In this document: piece after piece, positions 57,221 through 64,000 of the stretch
Layout: each line of letters opens with the position of its first letter
Position numbering within the stretch: position 1 is the stretch's first letter
Source of the DNA: an uncultured Lachnospiraceae bacterium
GTDB taxonomy: Bacteria > Bacillota > Clostridia > Lachnospirales > Lachnospiraceae
Direction of reading: 5' to 3'
Length of the DNA: 64,000 bases
NCBI GenBank assembly: GCA_902783375.1
Contig: CACZQN010000018.1
Span: 1-64,000, forward strand
Notes under the pieces: model-generated
The model's database searches: none
Told to the model about the DNA's origin: nothing
What the model saw: only the letters and a program-made list of their open reading frames with translations
Translations under genes and position numbers: made by a program

Positions 57221-60200
57221 TTGGTAAAACTGACCAGAGCAGAAATTCGTTCGCTGGCGACCGATGATACCATCTACAGCCGCGGACTCAGATACTATCA
57301 GAACAAAGCAATAAAAAATATCGGCAGAACGCCTGGGCGGGAGCATTATCACGCTGTCGTTCAGGGTAAGAACGACTATACCGTCGACGTGGAGTTCGGG
57401 AAGGACGGAAACGTCTCTTACCACTGCAATTGCCCTGCAAGCATCAAATATGCCGGTGCATGCAAACATGTCATCGCGGTGCTGCTGTTTATCGAAGATT
57501 ATAAGGAACGAAGCGCGCAGAATGCGGGACTGTCGCCGGAGCAGAAGAAGATCCGGCAGATTATCGATTATTTTGACAAGATGGAATTCCTTCCGGAACA
57601 CGGAGAGACGTTCCACCTGAGAACCACACTCCGGATTCCGAAGGCATTCCGGAAGGATGGGGACGAAAAGGCGATCTTTACCTTCCAGGCTGGGTCCTCG
57701 AAGCTCTATAAGATCCAGAACCTGCGGAAATTCCTTGTGGATTACCGCGATGGCGAGAATATCCAGCTCGGGAAGTCTTTCCGCTATTTTGCGGGGGAGA
57801 GCCACTTTGACAAGGATGCAAAGGGGCTGCTCGATCTGCTGCTTTCCATCGAAGACGTCCAGGAAATGGCGGGGACAACCGGTCTCTCGATCTTTAACAG
57901 GGCGGAGATGTACCTGGATGAGACGATGATGATCCGTGTCCTGAAACAGATCCGGGGCAGTTTCGGCTTTGCGATGGGCGATGAGGAAGTGCGCGATGTC
58001 GTCTTCCTTACCAGAAAGCCGGAGATCAATCTGTATCTCAACCAGTCCGAGGAAGAGGATGCGATTACCCTGTCCTGGGATGAAGAGCGGATCCGGCCGC
58101 TGGATGAACGCGGCGGCCTGTTCTGTTACGGAGATGCCATCTACCAGCCGGACAAGCAGTTTGCGAGACACTTCCTTCCGTTCTACAGAAGCATGGCGGA
58201 AGACGGCGACGGCACGCTGGTGTTCTCCGGAGAAGAGAAGATCCGTTTCCTGCAGTCGGTTCTGCCGCGAATCCATGAGACCTTCTCCATGACGATCCCG
58301 AAAGCACTGCAGAAGTACTATATCACCGATGATGTGCAGATCCAGATGTATTTTGATTACCAGAACAACAACATCCGGGTTGAGCTGATCACGGTGTACG
58401 GAGAATATTCGTTCAATCCGTTCCGGGAGCTGCCTTCCGGAAAGGCAATCATCGTCCGCCAGACGAGCAAAGAGTCTGCCGCGGTGGAGGAACTCGAGAG
58501 CCTCGGGTTTATGCGGGAAGAGGGGTATTTTTACCTGCGCGACGAACAGCTGATCTACGAATTCCTGAAAATGGATCTGACTGCGCTGCAGGAGAGCTAT
58601 TCCCTGTTCTATTCAGATGCGTTTAAGAATATCCGTATTACACAGCCGAAACTGGCGAAGACCAGTGTCCATGTCCAGAGTGAAAATAACCTGTTAGAGG
58701 TGGATTTCGAATTCCAGGAGATCTCGGATGAAGAACTGGCAGATCTGTTCCGCTCCCTGACCGTCAGAAAGAAGTATTTCCGTCTGAAGAACGGAAGCTT
58801 CCTCGACCTGACCGGCGGCGATGTGGACAAGCTGACGGGACTGCTTGACCGGATCGGCGATTCCGGCAGCCATATCGAGGACGGAAAGTTCCTGACTTCG
58901 CTGGATTACGCCTTTTACCTGAATCAGGCCATCGAGGGTGGTGCCTACAACATCGAACAGGATCCTTCCTTCCGGGAACTGATGGATGAGATCCAGAATC
59001 CGAAGGTAGAAGATGTGAAGGTGCCGGCCGAGATCCGGGCTGACTTGCGGGATTACCAGAAGATCGGCTTCCAGTGGATGCGCTCCCTGGCGAAATATCG
59101 TCTCTCGGGTATTCTTGCGGACGATATGGGTCTCGGAAAGACGCTGCAGTCCATCGCCTACATCCAGAATCTGGTCAACCAGAAGCCGGATGCAGTGTCG
59201 CTGGTCGTGTGTCCGTCCTCCCTGGTCTATAACTGGGCCGATGAGATCGAGAATTTCTCACCGGGACTGACCAGCACCATGATTCTCGGAACGCCTGCAG
59301 AGCGGAAAGAGCGGATTCAGAACTGCCAGGACTACAACATCGTTCTGGTTTCGTATCCGATCCTGCGGCGTGACATCGAACTGATCCGGCAGATTCCGTT
59401 TGATACGGTTTTCCTCGATGAAGCACAGTTCATCAAGAACCCGAACAGCCAGAATGCCAGAGCCGTGAAGTCCCTGCACGGGGAGCACCGCTTTGCACTG
59501 ACGGGTACACCGATAGAGAACAATCTGTCCGAGCTCTGGTCGATCTTTGATTTCCTGATGCCGGGGTATCTGTACTCTCACGCCAGATTTGTCGCTTCCT
59601 ATGAGAAACCGATCATGCGGATGGACGATACCGATGCACTGACACAGCTGAATTTCCACATCAAGCCGTTCATTCTCCGCAGAATGAAGAAAGATGTGCT
59701 GAAGGAACTGCCGGAGAAGACGGAGCAGAAGATCGTCTCCGATATGACCGATGAGCAGAAGGAGATCTACCTGGCTTATCTGGCCAATATGAAGCAGGAG
59801 ATCGGTTCGGAGATCGAAAAGAAGGGCTTCGACGGAAGCAGGATGATGATCCTTGCATCGCTGACGAGACTGCGGCAGATCTGCTGTCATCCGGCGACCT
59901 TCCTGGATCATTACACCGGTGGTTCCGGGAAGATGATCCTCCTGATGCACGTGCTGAAGAATTCGATTGCGAACGGGCACCGGGTGCTGATCTTCTCGCA
60001 GTTTACGTCCATGCTGCAGCTCATCGAGACGGAGATCCGCCAGGTCGGGTATTCTTATTTCTATCTCGATGGCAATACGCCGCTGGTACAGCGTGGCGAG
60101 GATGTCAAACGCTTCAATGAGGGAGAAGGCAGTATCTATCTGATCTCTCTGAAGGCAGGCGGAACCGGCCTGAACCTCACCGGCGCCGATATGGTCATCC

Positions 60201-60436
60201 ACTTCGATCCGTGGTGGAATCCGGCAGTGGAAGAGCAGGCGACCGACCGTGTCTACCGGATCGGCCAGACCAACAATGTCACGGTCCTGAAGCTGATCAC
60301 CAAGGGAACCATCGAAGAAAAGATTTATAAACTGCAGGAAAAGAAAAAAGACCTCGCAGACTCGGTCATCCAGGCCGGCGAGCTCTTTATCAACAAGCTG
60401 ACTGCGGATGAGATCAAGGCATTGTTTGATCTCTGA
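57221..60436 (+). CDS. SNF2-family helicase with SWIM zinc finger
   Basis: A 1071-residue bacterial SNF2-like ATPase. The SWIM zinc finger is near residues 69-83 (C69, C71, C81, H83). A bacterial SNF2-associated region (about 100-590) comes before the ATPase core. Motif I DDMGLGKT lies near residue 635, the DEAQ box near 731, and the helicase C domain ends with YRIGQTNNVTV. Such proteins are often linked to DNA repair or transcription remodelling. Translation starts at TTG with a GAGGTG site. No partner nearby identifies its pathway. Confidence 0.92.
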   Translation: MVKLTRAEIRSLATDDTIYSRGLRYYQNKAIKNIGRTPGREHYHAVVQGKNDYTVDVEFGKDGNVSYHCNCPASIKYAGACKHVIAVLLFIEDYKERSAQNAGLSPEQKKIRQIIDYFDKMEFLPEHGETFHLRTTLRIPKAFRKDGDEKAIFTFQAGSSKLYKIQNLRKFLVDYRDGENIQLGKSFRYFAGESHFDKDAKGLLDLLLSIEDVQEMAGTTGLSIFNRAEMYLDETMMIRVLKQIRGSFGFAMGDEEVRDVVFLTRKPEINLYLNQSEEEDAITLSWDEERIRPLDERGGLFCYGDAIYQPDKQFARHFLPFYRSMAEDGDGTLVFSGEEKIRFLQSVLPRIHETFSMTIPKALQKYYITDDVQIQMYFDYQNNNIRVELITVYGEYSFNPFRELPSGKAIIVRQTSKESAAVEELESLGFMREEGYFYLRDEQLIYEFLKMDLTALQESYSLFYSDAFKNIRITQPKLAKTSVHVQSENNLLEVDFEFQEISDEELADLFRSLTVRKKYFRLKNGSFLDLTGGDVDKLTGLLDRIGDSGSHIEDGKFLTSLDYAFYLNQAIEGGAYNIEQDPSFRELMDEIQNPKVEDVKVPAEIRADLRDYQKIGFQWMRSLAKYRLSGILADDMGLGKTLQSIAYIQNLVNQKPDAVSLVVCPSSLVYNWADEIENFSPGLTSTMILGTPAERKERIQNCQDYNIVLVSYPILRRDIELIRQIPFDTVFLDEAQFIKNPNSQNARAVKSLHGEHRFALTGTPIENNLSELWSIFDFLMPGYLYSHARFVASYEKPIMRMDDTDALTQLNFHIKPFILRRMKKDVLKELPEKTEQKIVSDMTDEQKEIYLAYLANMKQEIGSEIEKKGFDGSRMMILASLTRLRQICCHPATFLDHYTGGSGKMILLMHVLKNSIANGHRVLIFSQFTSMLQLIETEIRQVGYSYFYLDGNTPLVQRGEDVKRFNEGEGSIYLISLKAGGTGLNLTGADMVIHFDPWWNPAVEEQATDRVYRIGQTNNVTVLKLITKGTIEEKIYKLQEKKKDLADSVIQAGELFINKLTADEIKALFDL

Positions 60437-60453
60437 TCCGGCGGGGGCAATAT

Positions 60454-60487
60454 AAAACAGGACAGAGCATCGTCTCTGTCCTGTTTT
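60454..60487. terminator. Bidirectional terminator after SNF2 gene
   Basis: AAAACAGGACAGAG (60454-60467) pairs with CTCTGTCCTGTTTT (60474-60487) around a six-base loop. It serves both the helicase gene and the convergent zinc-ribbon gene. Confidence 0.92.
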
Positions 60488-60520
60488 GCATATCCTGCCG
60501 GAATCATTGGAATCCGTACT

Positions 60521-61387
60521 TTATTTGTTCTGCGTCTCCTCGTAGAATGTATCGACAAGCTGGTCGGCGTAGTTGCTGTCAAGATCCGGGAAGGCAGCCA
60601 TCAGTTCATCATGGATTTTCCCGATGATGAGGATCTCTTTTGCCTCTTCCGGGGCATCCGGGTCCTCTTCTGTGAAAGAGGCGATCTTTTCAGCGGTGAT
60701 GTTTTCAGCGAGCCAGTTCTTAACCGCATCGCCAAGATCCGCTTCTGCAGAGATGGCTTCTTTGTACTGCTTTGCCTTCTTGAAGGAGAGCAGGCCGAAG
60801 CCGATAAATGCAACGAACATCAGTCCTGCGATGATATACTGGAACGGCTCGTGGAAGATGTGCAGGATGCCGGCCAGGTTCAGTCCGAGAAAGACCAGTC
60901 CGAGACAGCCGAAGATCGTAAAGGTCTGTCCGCTGGACAGATTGTCTTTGTATTTCTCGGTTGCACTTTCATAGACATGGATGTTCTTTTTCGCCTCCTG
61001 CCTGTCATGGCTTTCTTTCAGCTTCTCCGCCTTTTCCTCATCGGTCATTTCCTGGAATTCTTTCTGCGCTTCCTTGGCAGCTTCCCCGCTGAGGAAAACC
61101 GTTGCCAGCTGCAGCGCTTTCTTTTCCTGGTTCGCAGGAACGTCGATCTGGATGACGGTGGTCATTTCGCCTTCGATCTCTTCCTCAGCCTCGACCAGTT
61201 CCAGTCCGGTAATGCCTTCTGACTCCAGAAAATCTGCAAGGAGATTCGCCTCTGTTTCATCTGCAACGGCAGCGACGCGGACGAGATCTTCAAATTCCAC
61301 CGGGAGTGCAGGGACCAGTTCTGCGCCGCAGTCCGAGCAGACTGTCACACCATCGCGGTACTCTGTCTTACAATTCGGACACCACAT
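60521..61387 (-). CDS. Zinc-ribbon, DUF2007-like membrane protein
   Basis: A 288-residue protein. The N-terminal zinc ribbon is C3-x2-C6 and C17-x2-C20. A domain resembling the DUF2007 signal-transducing fold (about 33-85) follows, then a charged helix (105-135), two membrane helices (154-176 and 183-203) and a helical cytoplasmic tail. The start at 61387 (MWCPNCKTEY) is preferred because AGGAGG lies 10 bases upstream; an earlier ATG would add 27 residues before the ribbon. The function is not known. Confidence 0.7.
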   Translation of the reverse strand: MWCPNCKTEYRDGVTVCSDCGAELVPALPVEFEDLVRVAAVADETEANLLADFLESEGITGLELVEAEEEIEGEMTTVIQIDVPANQEKKALQLATVFLSGEAAKEAQKEFQEMTDEEKAEKLKESHDRQEAKKNIHVYESATEKYKDNLSSGQTFTIFGCLGLVFLGLNLAGILHIFHEPFQYIIAGLMFVAFIGFGLLSFKKAKQYKEAISAEADLGDAVKNWLAENITAEKIASFTEEDPDAPEEAKEILIIGKIHDELMAAFPDLDSNYADQLVDTFYEETQNK

Positions 61388-61439
61388 CTGATAGATACCT
61401 CCTGAACTTGTTTCGTCATATTTTGAAATCTTCTTTGAA

Positions 61440-61468
61440 AGTATATACATTTGAACTCTAAAGTGCAA
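61440..61468 (-). promoter_or_regulatory. Promoter of the zinc-ribbon gene
   Basis: On the minus strand, TTGCAC (61463-61468) and TATACT (61440-61445) with a 17-base spacer, about 60 bases before the start. Confidence 0.7.
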
Positions 61469-61512
61469 GAGGCGATTCTTGACTTTTTTCCTGCCGCTGA
61501 TTATGATGGATA

Positions 61513-61672
61513 CTGTTCAGGACCGACAAGAATTCGACAGAAAAGCGGCTGAAAGCTTGCTTTCATAGCCGTTTTCTGTCGAATTCTTACCGGCCGGATC
61601 GGCCGACGCATATAGATAGGAGTTGCGAAGCAACGAATAGCCGCGAAGCGGCGGTCTATATGCGGTCGGTCC
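61513..61672. repeat. Composite palindromic repeat, copy B
   Basis: The left end CTGTTCAGGACCGAC (61513-61527) is the reverse complement of the right end of copy A (66-80). A long hairpin follows: AAGAATTCGACAGAAAA (61528-61544) pairs with TTTTCTGTCGAATTCTT (61572-61588), extended inward by CGGCT/AGCCG and GAAAGC/GCTTTC. Then comes the cloverleaf unit (61601-61672) with mini-hairpins GTTGC-GAA-GCAAC and GCCGC-GAA-GCGGC inside the stem CATATAGA/TCTATATG. The 311-base gap 61388-61698 holds this element and the leftward promoter; no gene is seen in it. Confidence 0.85.
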
Positions 61673-61698
61673 AGGGGATGAAGAAGGAGCGTATACGG

Positions 61699-62433
61699 AT
61701 GGACAGATCTTTTGAAGAGGCAGCAAGGGACATACAGATGGCTGAAGTCCTTTCTTCGGGGATCGGGACGCTGTCCGAGAAATCGGTCCATGCGGTCCTG
61801 AAGCGATATCTGGATCCGGATCCTTCTCATCAGGAAGTCCCTCTGCTCGGCTACATCTGTGACATCTTTGACGGGAAAGGAATCACGGAGATCCAGACGG
61901 CGAATTTCCAGGTACTGAACCGGAAACTGGACGTCTTTCTGCCGGAATATCCTGTCGAAGTGGTCCATCCCATCCCGCACAGCAAGACGCTGATGTGGAT
62001 TGACCCGGAGACGGGTGAAGTCTCAAAGCCGAGAAAAGTATCGAAAAAAGGAACGGTCTATGATGCGTTCCGTGAATTATACCGGATCCGGACCTATCTC
62101 GGACATCCGAATCTGCGGGTTTCCCTCTTTCTGATCGACCTCGAAGAATACCGTTTTCTCGACGGATGGAGCCGGGACCGGAAGCGCGGATCCCACAGGG
62201 CCGAGCGGATTCCCACAGCACTGTATGACGTCGTATCCTTCTCGTCGGCTGATGATTACCGGCAGCTGATCCCGGATTCACTGGATGATGTATTTACAGC
62301 AGCCCAGTTCCGGAAGGCAGCTAAAGTCAGTGACCGTGCGGCAGGCACCGGCATCGCACTGCTGATGCAGCTGTCCCTGGTCGAGCGGATTGGAAAAGAG
62401 GGAAGAGCATATCTGTACCGCAGATGTCAGTAA
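61699..62433 (+). CDS. Uncharacterised protein, nuclease-fold-like with C-terminal winged helix
   Basis: A 244-residue protein I do not recognise as a named family. GYICDIFDGKGITEIQT (51-67) has the D-x8-E-x-Q pattern of PD-(D/E)XK nucleases (D55, E64, Q66), preceded by a helix with E27 and H31. The centre is rich in basic residues (GWSRDRKRGSHRAER). Residues about 199-242 resemble a winged helix-turn-helix. The start at 61699 follows AAGGAG at 9 bases. The repeat copy B ends 26 bases upstream. No promoter is obvious. A restriction-like or DNA-binding role is inference only. Confidence 0.55.
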   Translation: MDRSFEEAARDIQMAEVLSSGIGTLSEKSVHAVLKRYLDPDPSHQEVPLLGYICDIFDGKGITEIQTANFQVLNRKLDVFLPEYPVEVVHPIPHSKTLMWIDPETGEVSKPRKVSKKGTVYDAFRELYRIRTYLGHPNLRVSLFLIDLEEYRFLDGWSRDRKRGSHRAERIPTALYDVVSFSSADDYRQLIPDSLDDVFTAAQFRKAAKVSDRAAGTGIALLMQLSLVERIGKEGRAYLYRRCQ

Positions 62434-62444
62434 GGAGGCATTCA

Positions 62445-63782
62445 TTGAAAAAGCTTGTTATGATGGTCAGTCTCATGCTCACCGTTCTCCTGTGTGCAGG
62501 AGGCGTAAAGGCTGCAGAAACAGAAGAGGCAGAACAGAGAACAGATCTGGTCTGGCTGAACCAGGTCCTGCAGAAGAGTGTGAAGGCGGATAAAGAACAT
62601 TATCTGGAACTAGATCCGGCGGATTTCCCGGAAGAAGAGACCGTGCCGGCGGAAGAAGCACGCGCTGCCCTGGTTGAGGGTACCTCGACGAAGACCGGTG
62701 CGCTCCGGCGGATTCTCCGGTCGGAACCGGAGGATCTCCGTCTGATGGAAATCTGGCTTCGCCAGACCGGTATTCCGGCCCTGATGGTGAACGGCAGTAC
62801 GGAAGACGGGACTGAGAGCACGATGCTTGTCTATTATCTGTCCGGTGTCTGGTACTACTATCAGCCGGTGACCGATGAGGAATCGGAGCAGGAACCGGGC
62901 GGGGAACTGGAGACCTATCCGGAGACGGTGCTGATCAGCGAGATCAATCCGGATGCGGACCACAACCTGTGGTGCAGACGGACCGCTTACCGCATCGGGG
63001 AAGATTCGGTCGCTGTTGCGGTTCCGGCGCTGACCCGCTACGGCAGTTTCTATGCACCGGCAGATCTTGGCGGCATTCCGGTAACCGGCTGGACCGCGGA
63101 TGTTCAGAAAGGACAGACGGTCTTCCAGAAGATCAAAAAAGTCGTGATCCCGGAAGGCTGGAAGGAGATCCCGGACTACTTCGGAGCCGGACTCATCAAC
63201 CTTCAGAACGTCATCCTGCCGGAGTCTGTTCAGAAGATCGGCAGATCCGCTTTTCTCGGATGCGGCAGCCTCCGGAAGATTACCTGGGGCAGCAATGTCC
63301 GCATCATCGAAGACAGTGCCTTTGAAGGCTGTGGATTCAGCTCTATCACGCTGCCGGAGACGGTGGAAGATCTCGGGAAGCGCACATTTGCAAACTGTAG
63401 AAAACTGTCATCCATCCGGATCCCGGGCACTGTCGAAAAACTGCCGGCCTACGTGCTGTCCGGATGTTCGAATCTGAAATCGATCGAGATCCCGGAAGGC
63501 ATCACATCGATCAACGACGCTGCACTGGCGGGCAGCGGCAATCTGACCACCGTCGTCCTGCCGAAGACCCTGACCAGAATCACGTATAACGCATTCCGGG
63601 ACTGCTATCACCTCGGCACGCTGCGGTTCACTGCAACAGAAGTGCCGCAGATTGCAGCATCTTTCTTCCTGCCGCCGCAGACCGTCATCGAAGTGCCGGC
63701 AGCAGGCAGCCAGGCGTACCGGAATCTTCTGTCCGGTATCCGCTGTATCCGTGAAAACGACAATCTGATCCGGACCTGGTGA
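62445..63782 (+). CDS. Secreted leucine-rich-repeat protein (BspA/LRR_5 type)
   Basis: A 445-residue exported protein. Signal peptide about residues 1-25 ending VKAAE. An acidic middle part (30-215) without clear homology is followed by at least five repeats of the LRR_5 type, for example LQNVILPESVQKIGRSAFLG and SSITLPETVEDLGKRTFANC. Such repeats occur on surface proteins of gut anaerobes. Translation starts at TTG, 6 bases after AAGGAGG, which overlaps the previous stop. No anchor motif is seen. Confidence 0.8.
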   Translation: MKKLVMMVSLMLTVLLCAGGVKAAETEEAEQRTDLVWLNQVLQKSVKADKEHYLELDPADFPEEETVPAEEARAALVEGTSTKTGALRRILRSEPEDLRLMEIWLRQTGIPALMVNGSTEDGTESTMLVYYLSGVWYYYQPVTDEESEQEPGGELETYPETVLISEINPDADHNLWCRRTAYRIGEDSVAVAVPALTRYGSFYAPADLGGIPVTGWTADVQKGQTVFQKIKKVVIPEGWKEIPDYFGAGLINLQNVILPESVQKIGRSAFLGCGSLRKITWGSNVRIIEDSAFEGCGFSSITLPETVEDLGKRTFANCRKLSSIRIPGTVEKLPAYVLSGCSNLKSIEIPEGITSINDAALAGSGNLTTVVLPKTLTRITYNAFRDCYHLGTLRFTATEVPQIAASFFLPPQTVIEVPAAGSQAYRNLLSGIRCIRENDNLIRTW

Positions 63783-63790
63783 GGCAAGCG

Positions 63791-64000
63791 ATGGCACAGA
63801 TTATTATAACTGAACAGAAAAAACACATCGTGACTGCGGTCGCGGAAGACTTTGAAATTGAAGAGTTCCATGTATCGGCGGAGGAGACAGACCAGATTTC
63901 ATTCCATACCGGCGATATCATCATCGGCCGTGTCTCGAATATCGTTCCGAATATCAAGGCCTGTTTTGTGGACATTTTCCCGGGAATCACGGGCTATCTG
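63791..64000 (+). CDS. rng: Ribonuclease E/G family protein (5' part only)
   Basis: The first 70 residues of a gene cut by the window end. ITEQKKHIVTAVAEDFEIEE is followed by an S1-like strand pattern, GDIIIGRVSNIVPNIKACF and VDIFPGITGYL, which match the N terminus of RNase G/E. The catalytic part lies outside. The start codon is 9 bases after the LRR gene, with GAGGCAAG as a weak site. Confidence 0.75.
   Translation, partial: MAQIIITEQKKHIVTAVAEDFEIEEFHVSAEETDQISFHTGDIIIGRVSNIVPNIKACFVDIFPGITGYL

Noticed and set aside
1-64000. CRISPR arrays, prophage, tRNA or rRNA genes
   Set aside because: No regularly spaced repeats, no phage gene cluster and no tRNA-like or rRNA-like sequence were found in the gaps between genes.

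Overview
The window looks like chromosomal DNA from an anaerobic low-oxygen Firmicute, most likely Clostridia and Lachnospiraceae-like. The supports are an IspH protein fused to ribosomal protein S1, type III glutamine synthetase, a pyrB-pyrI pair, rubrerythrin, RNase Y together with an RNase E/G-type gene, the plsX-acpP-rnc-smc-ftsY order, strong AGGAGG ribosome sites and sigma-A promoters with 17-bp spacers. No rRNA, tRNA, CRISPR, prophage or complete insertion sequence was seen. Almost all genes are on the + strand; the exceptions are pyrBI, argH and one zinc-ribbon membrane protein.

Layout. 1-1717: a palindromic repeat, pyrBI on the minus strand and a divergent promoter region. 1718-8739: aconitase-family hydratase, rimO, pgsA, cinA-type amidase, a lipoprotein, an HI0933-type flavoprotein and ridA. 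8744-13511: cmk, the ispH-S1 fusion with a nested stand-alone S1 start, plsX, acpP and rnc. 13580-21662: smc, ftsY, LexA-controlled recA, recX and rny. 21782-26435: rubrerythrin, trmO, a voltage-gated-type K+ channel, serC and serA. 26525-31020: YesL-like membrane protein, MscS channel, glnN and a CmpB-type membrane protein. 31041-38816: argH, divergent from an unusual fusion of an MntP-type exporter and a solute-binding domain, then a MATE pump and the glucuronate genes uxuA-uxuB-uxaC. 38937-47266: rpsT, a membrane spermidine-synthase-like protein, lepA, hemW, a second MntP-like exporter with a TetR regulator, rpsU, phoH and ybeY. 47285-57142: DUF3048 lipoprotein, two flavoproteins, proA, miaB, and trkA-trkH. 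57221-64000: a SWIM/SNF2 helicase, a zinc-ribbon membrane protein, a composite palindromic repeat, a nuclease-fold-like unknown, a leucine-rich-repeat exoprotein and the start of an RNase G-type gene.

Most of this is core housekeeping: translation and RNA modification (rimO, miaB, trmO, lepA, S20, S21, S1), RNA decay (rnc, rny, ybeY, phoH, rng), DNA repair and segregation (recA, recX, smc), membrane lipid synthesis (pgsA, plsX, acpP) and amino-acid synthesis (serC, serA, argH, proA, glnN). The less ordinary items are four. A repeat family can fold into a cloverleaf with two GCGAAGC mini-hairpins and shows compensatory base changes between copies. The MntP-solute-binding fusion lies divergent to argH. 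A promoter plus ribosome site inside ispH would yield free S1. An uncharacterised protein with a nuclease-like D...ExQ motif sits next to the composite repeat.
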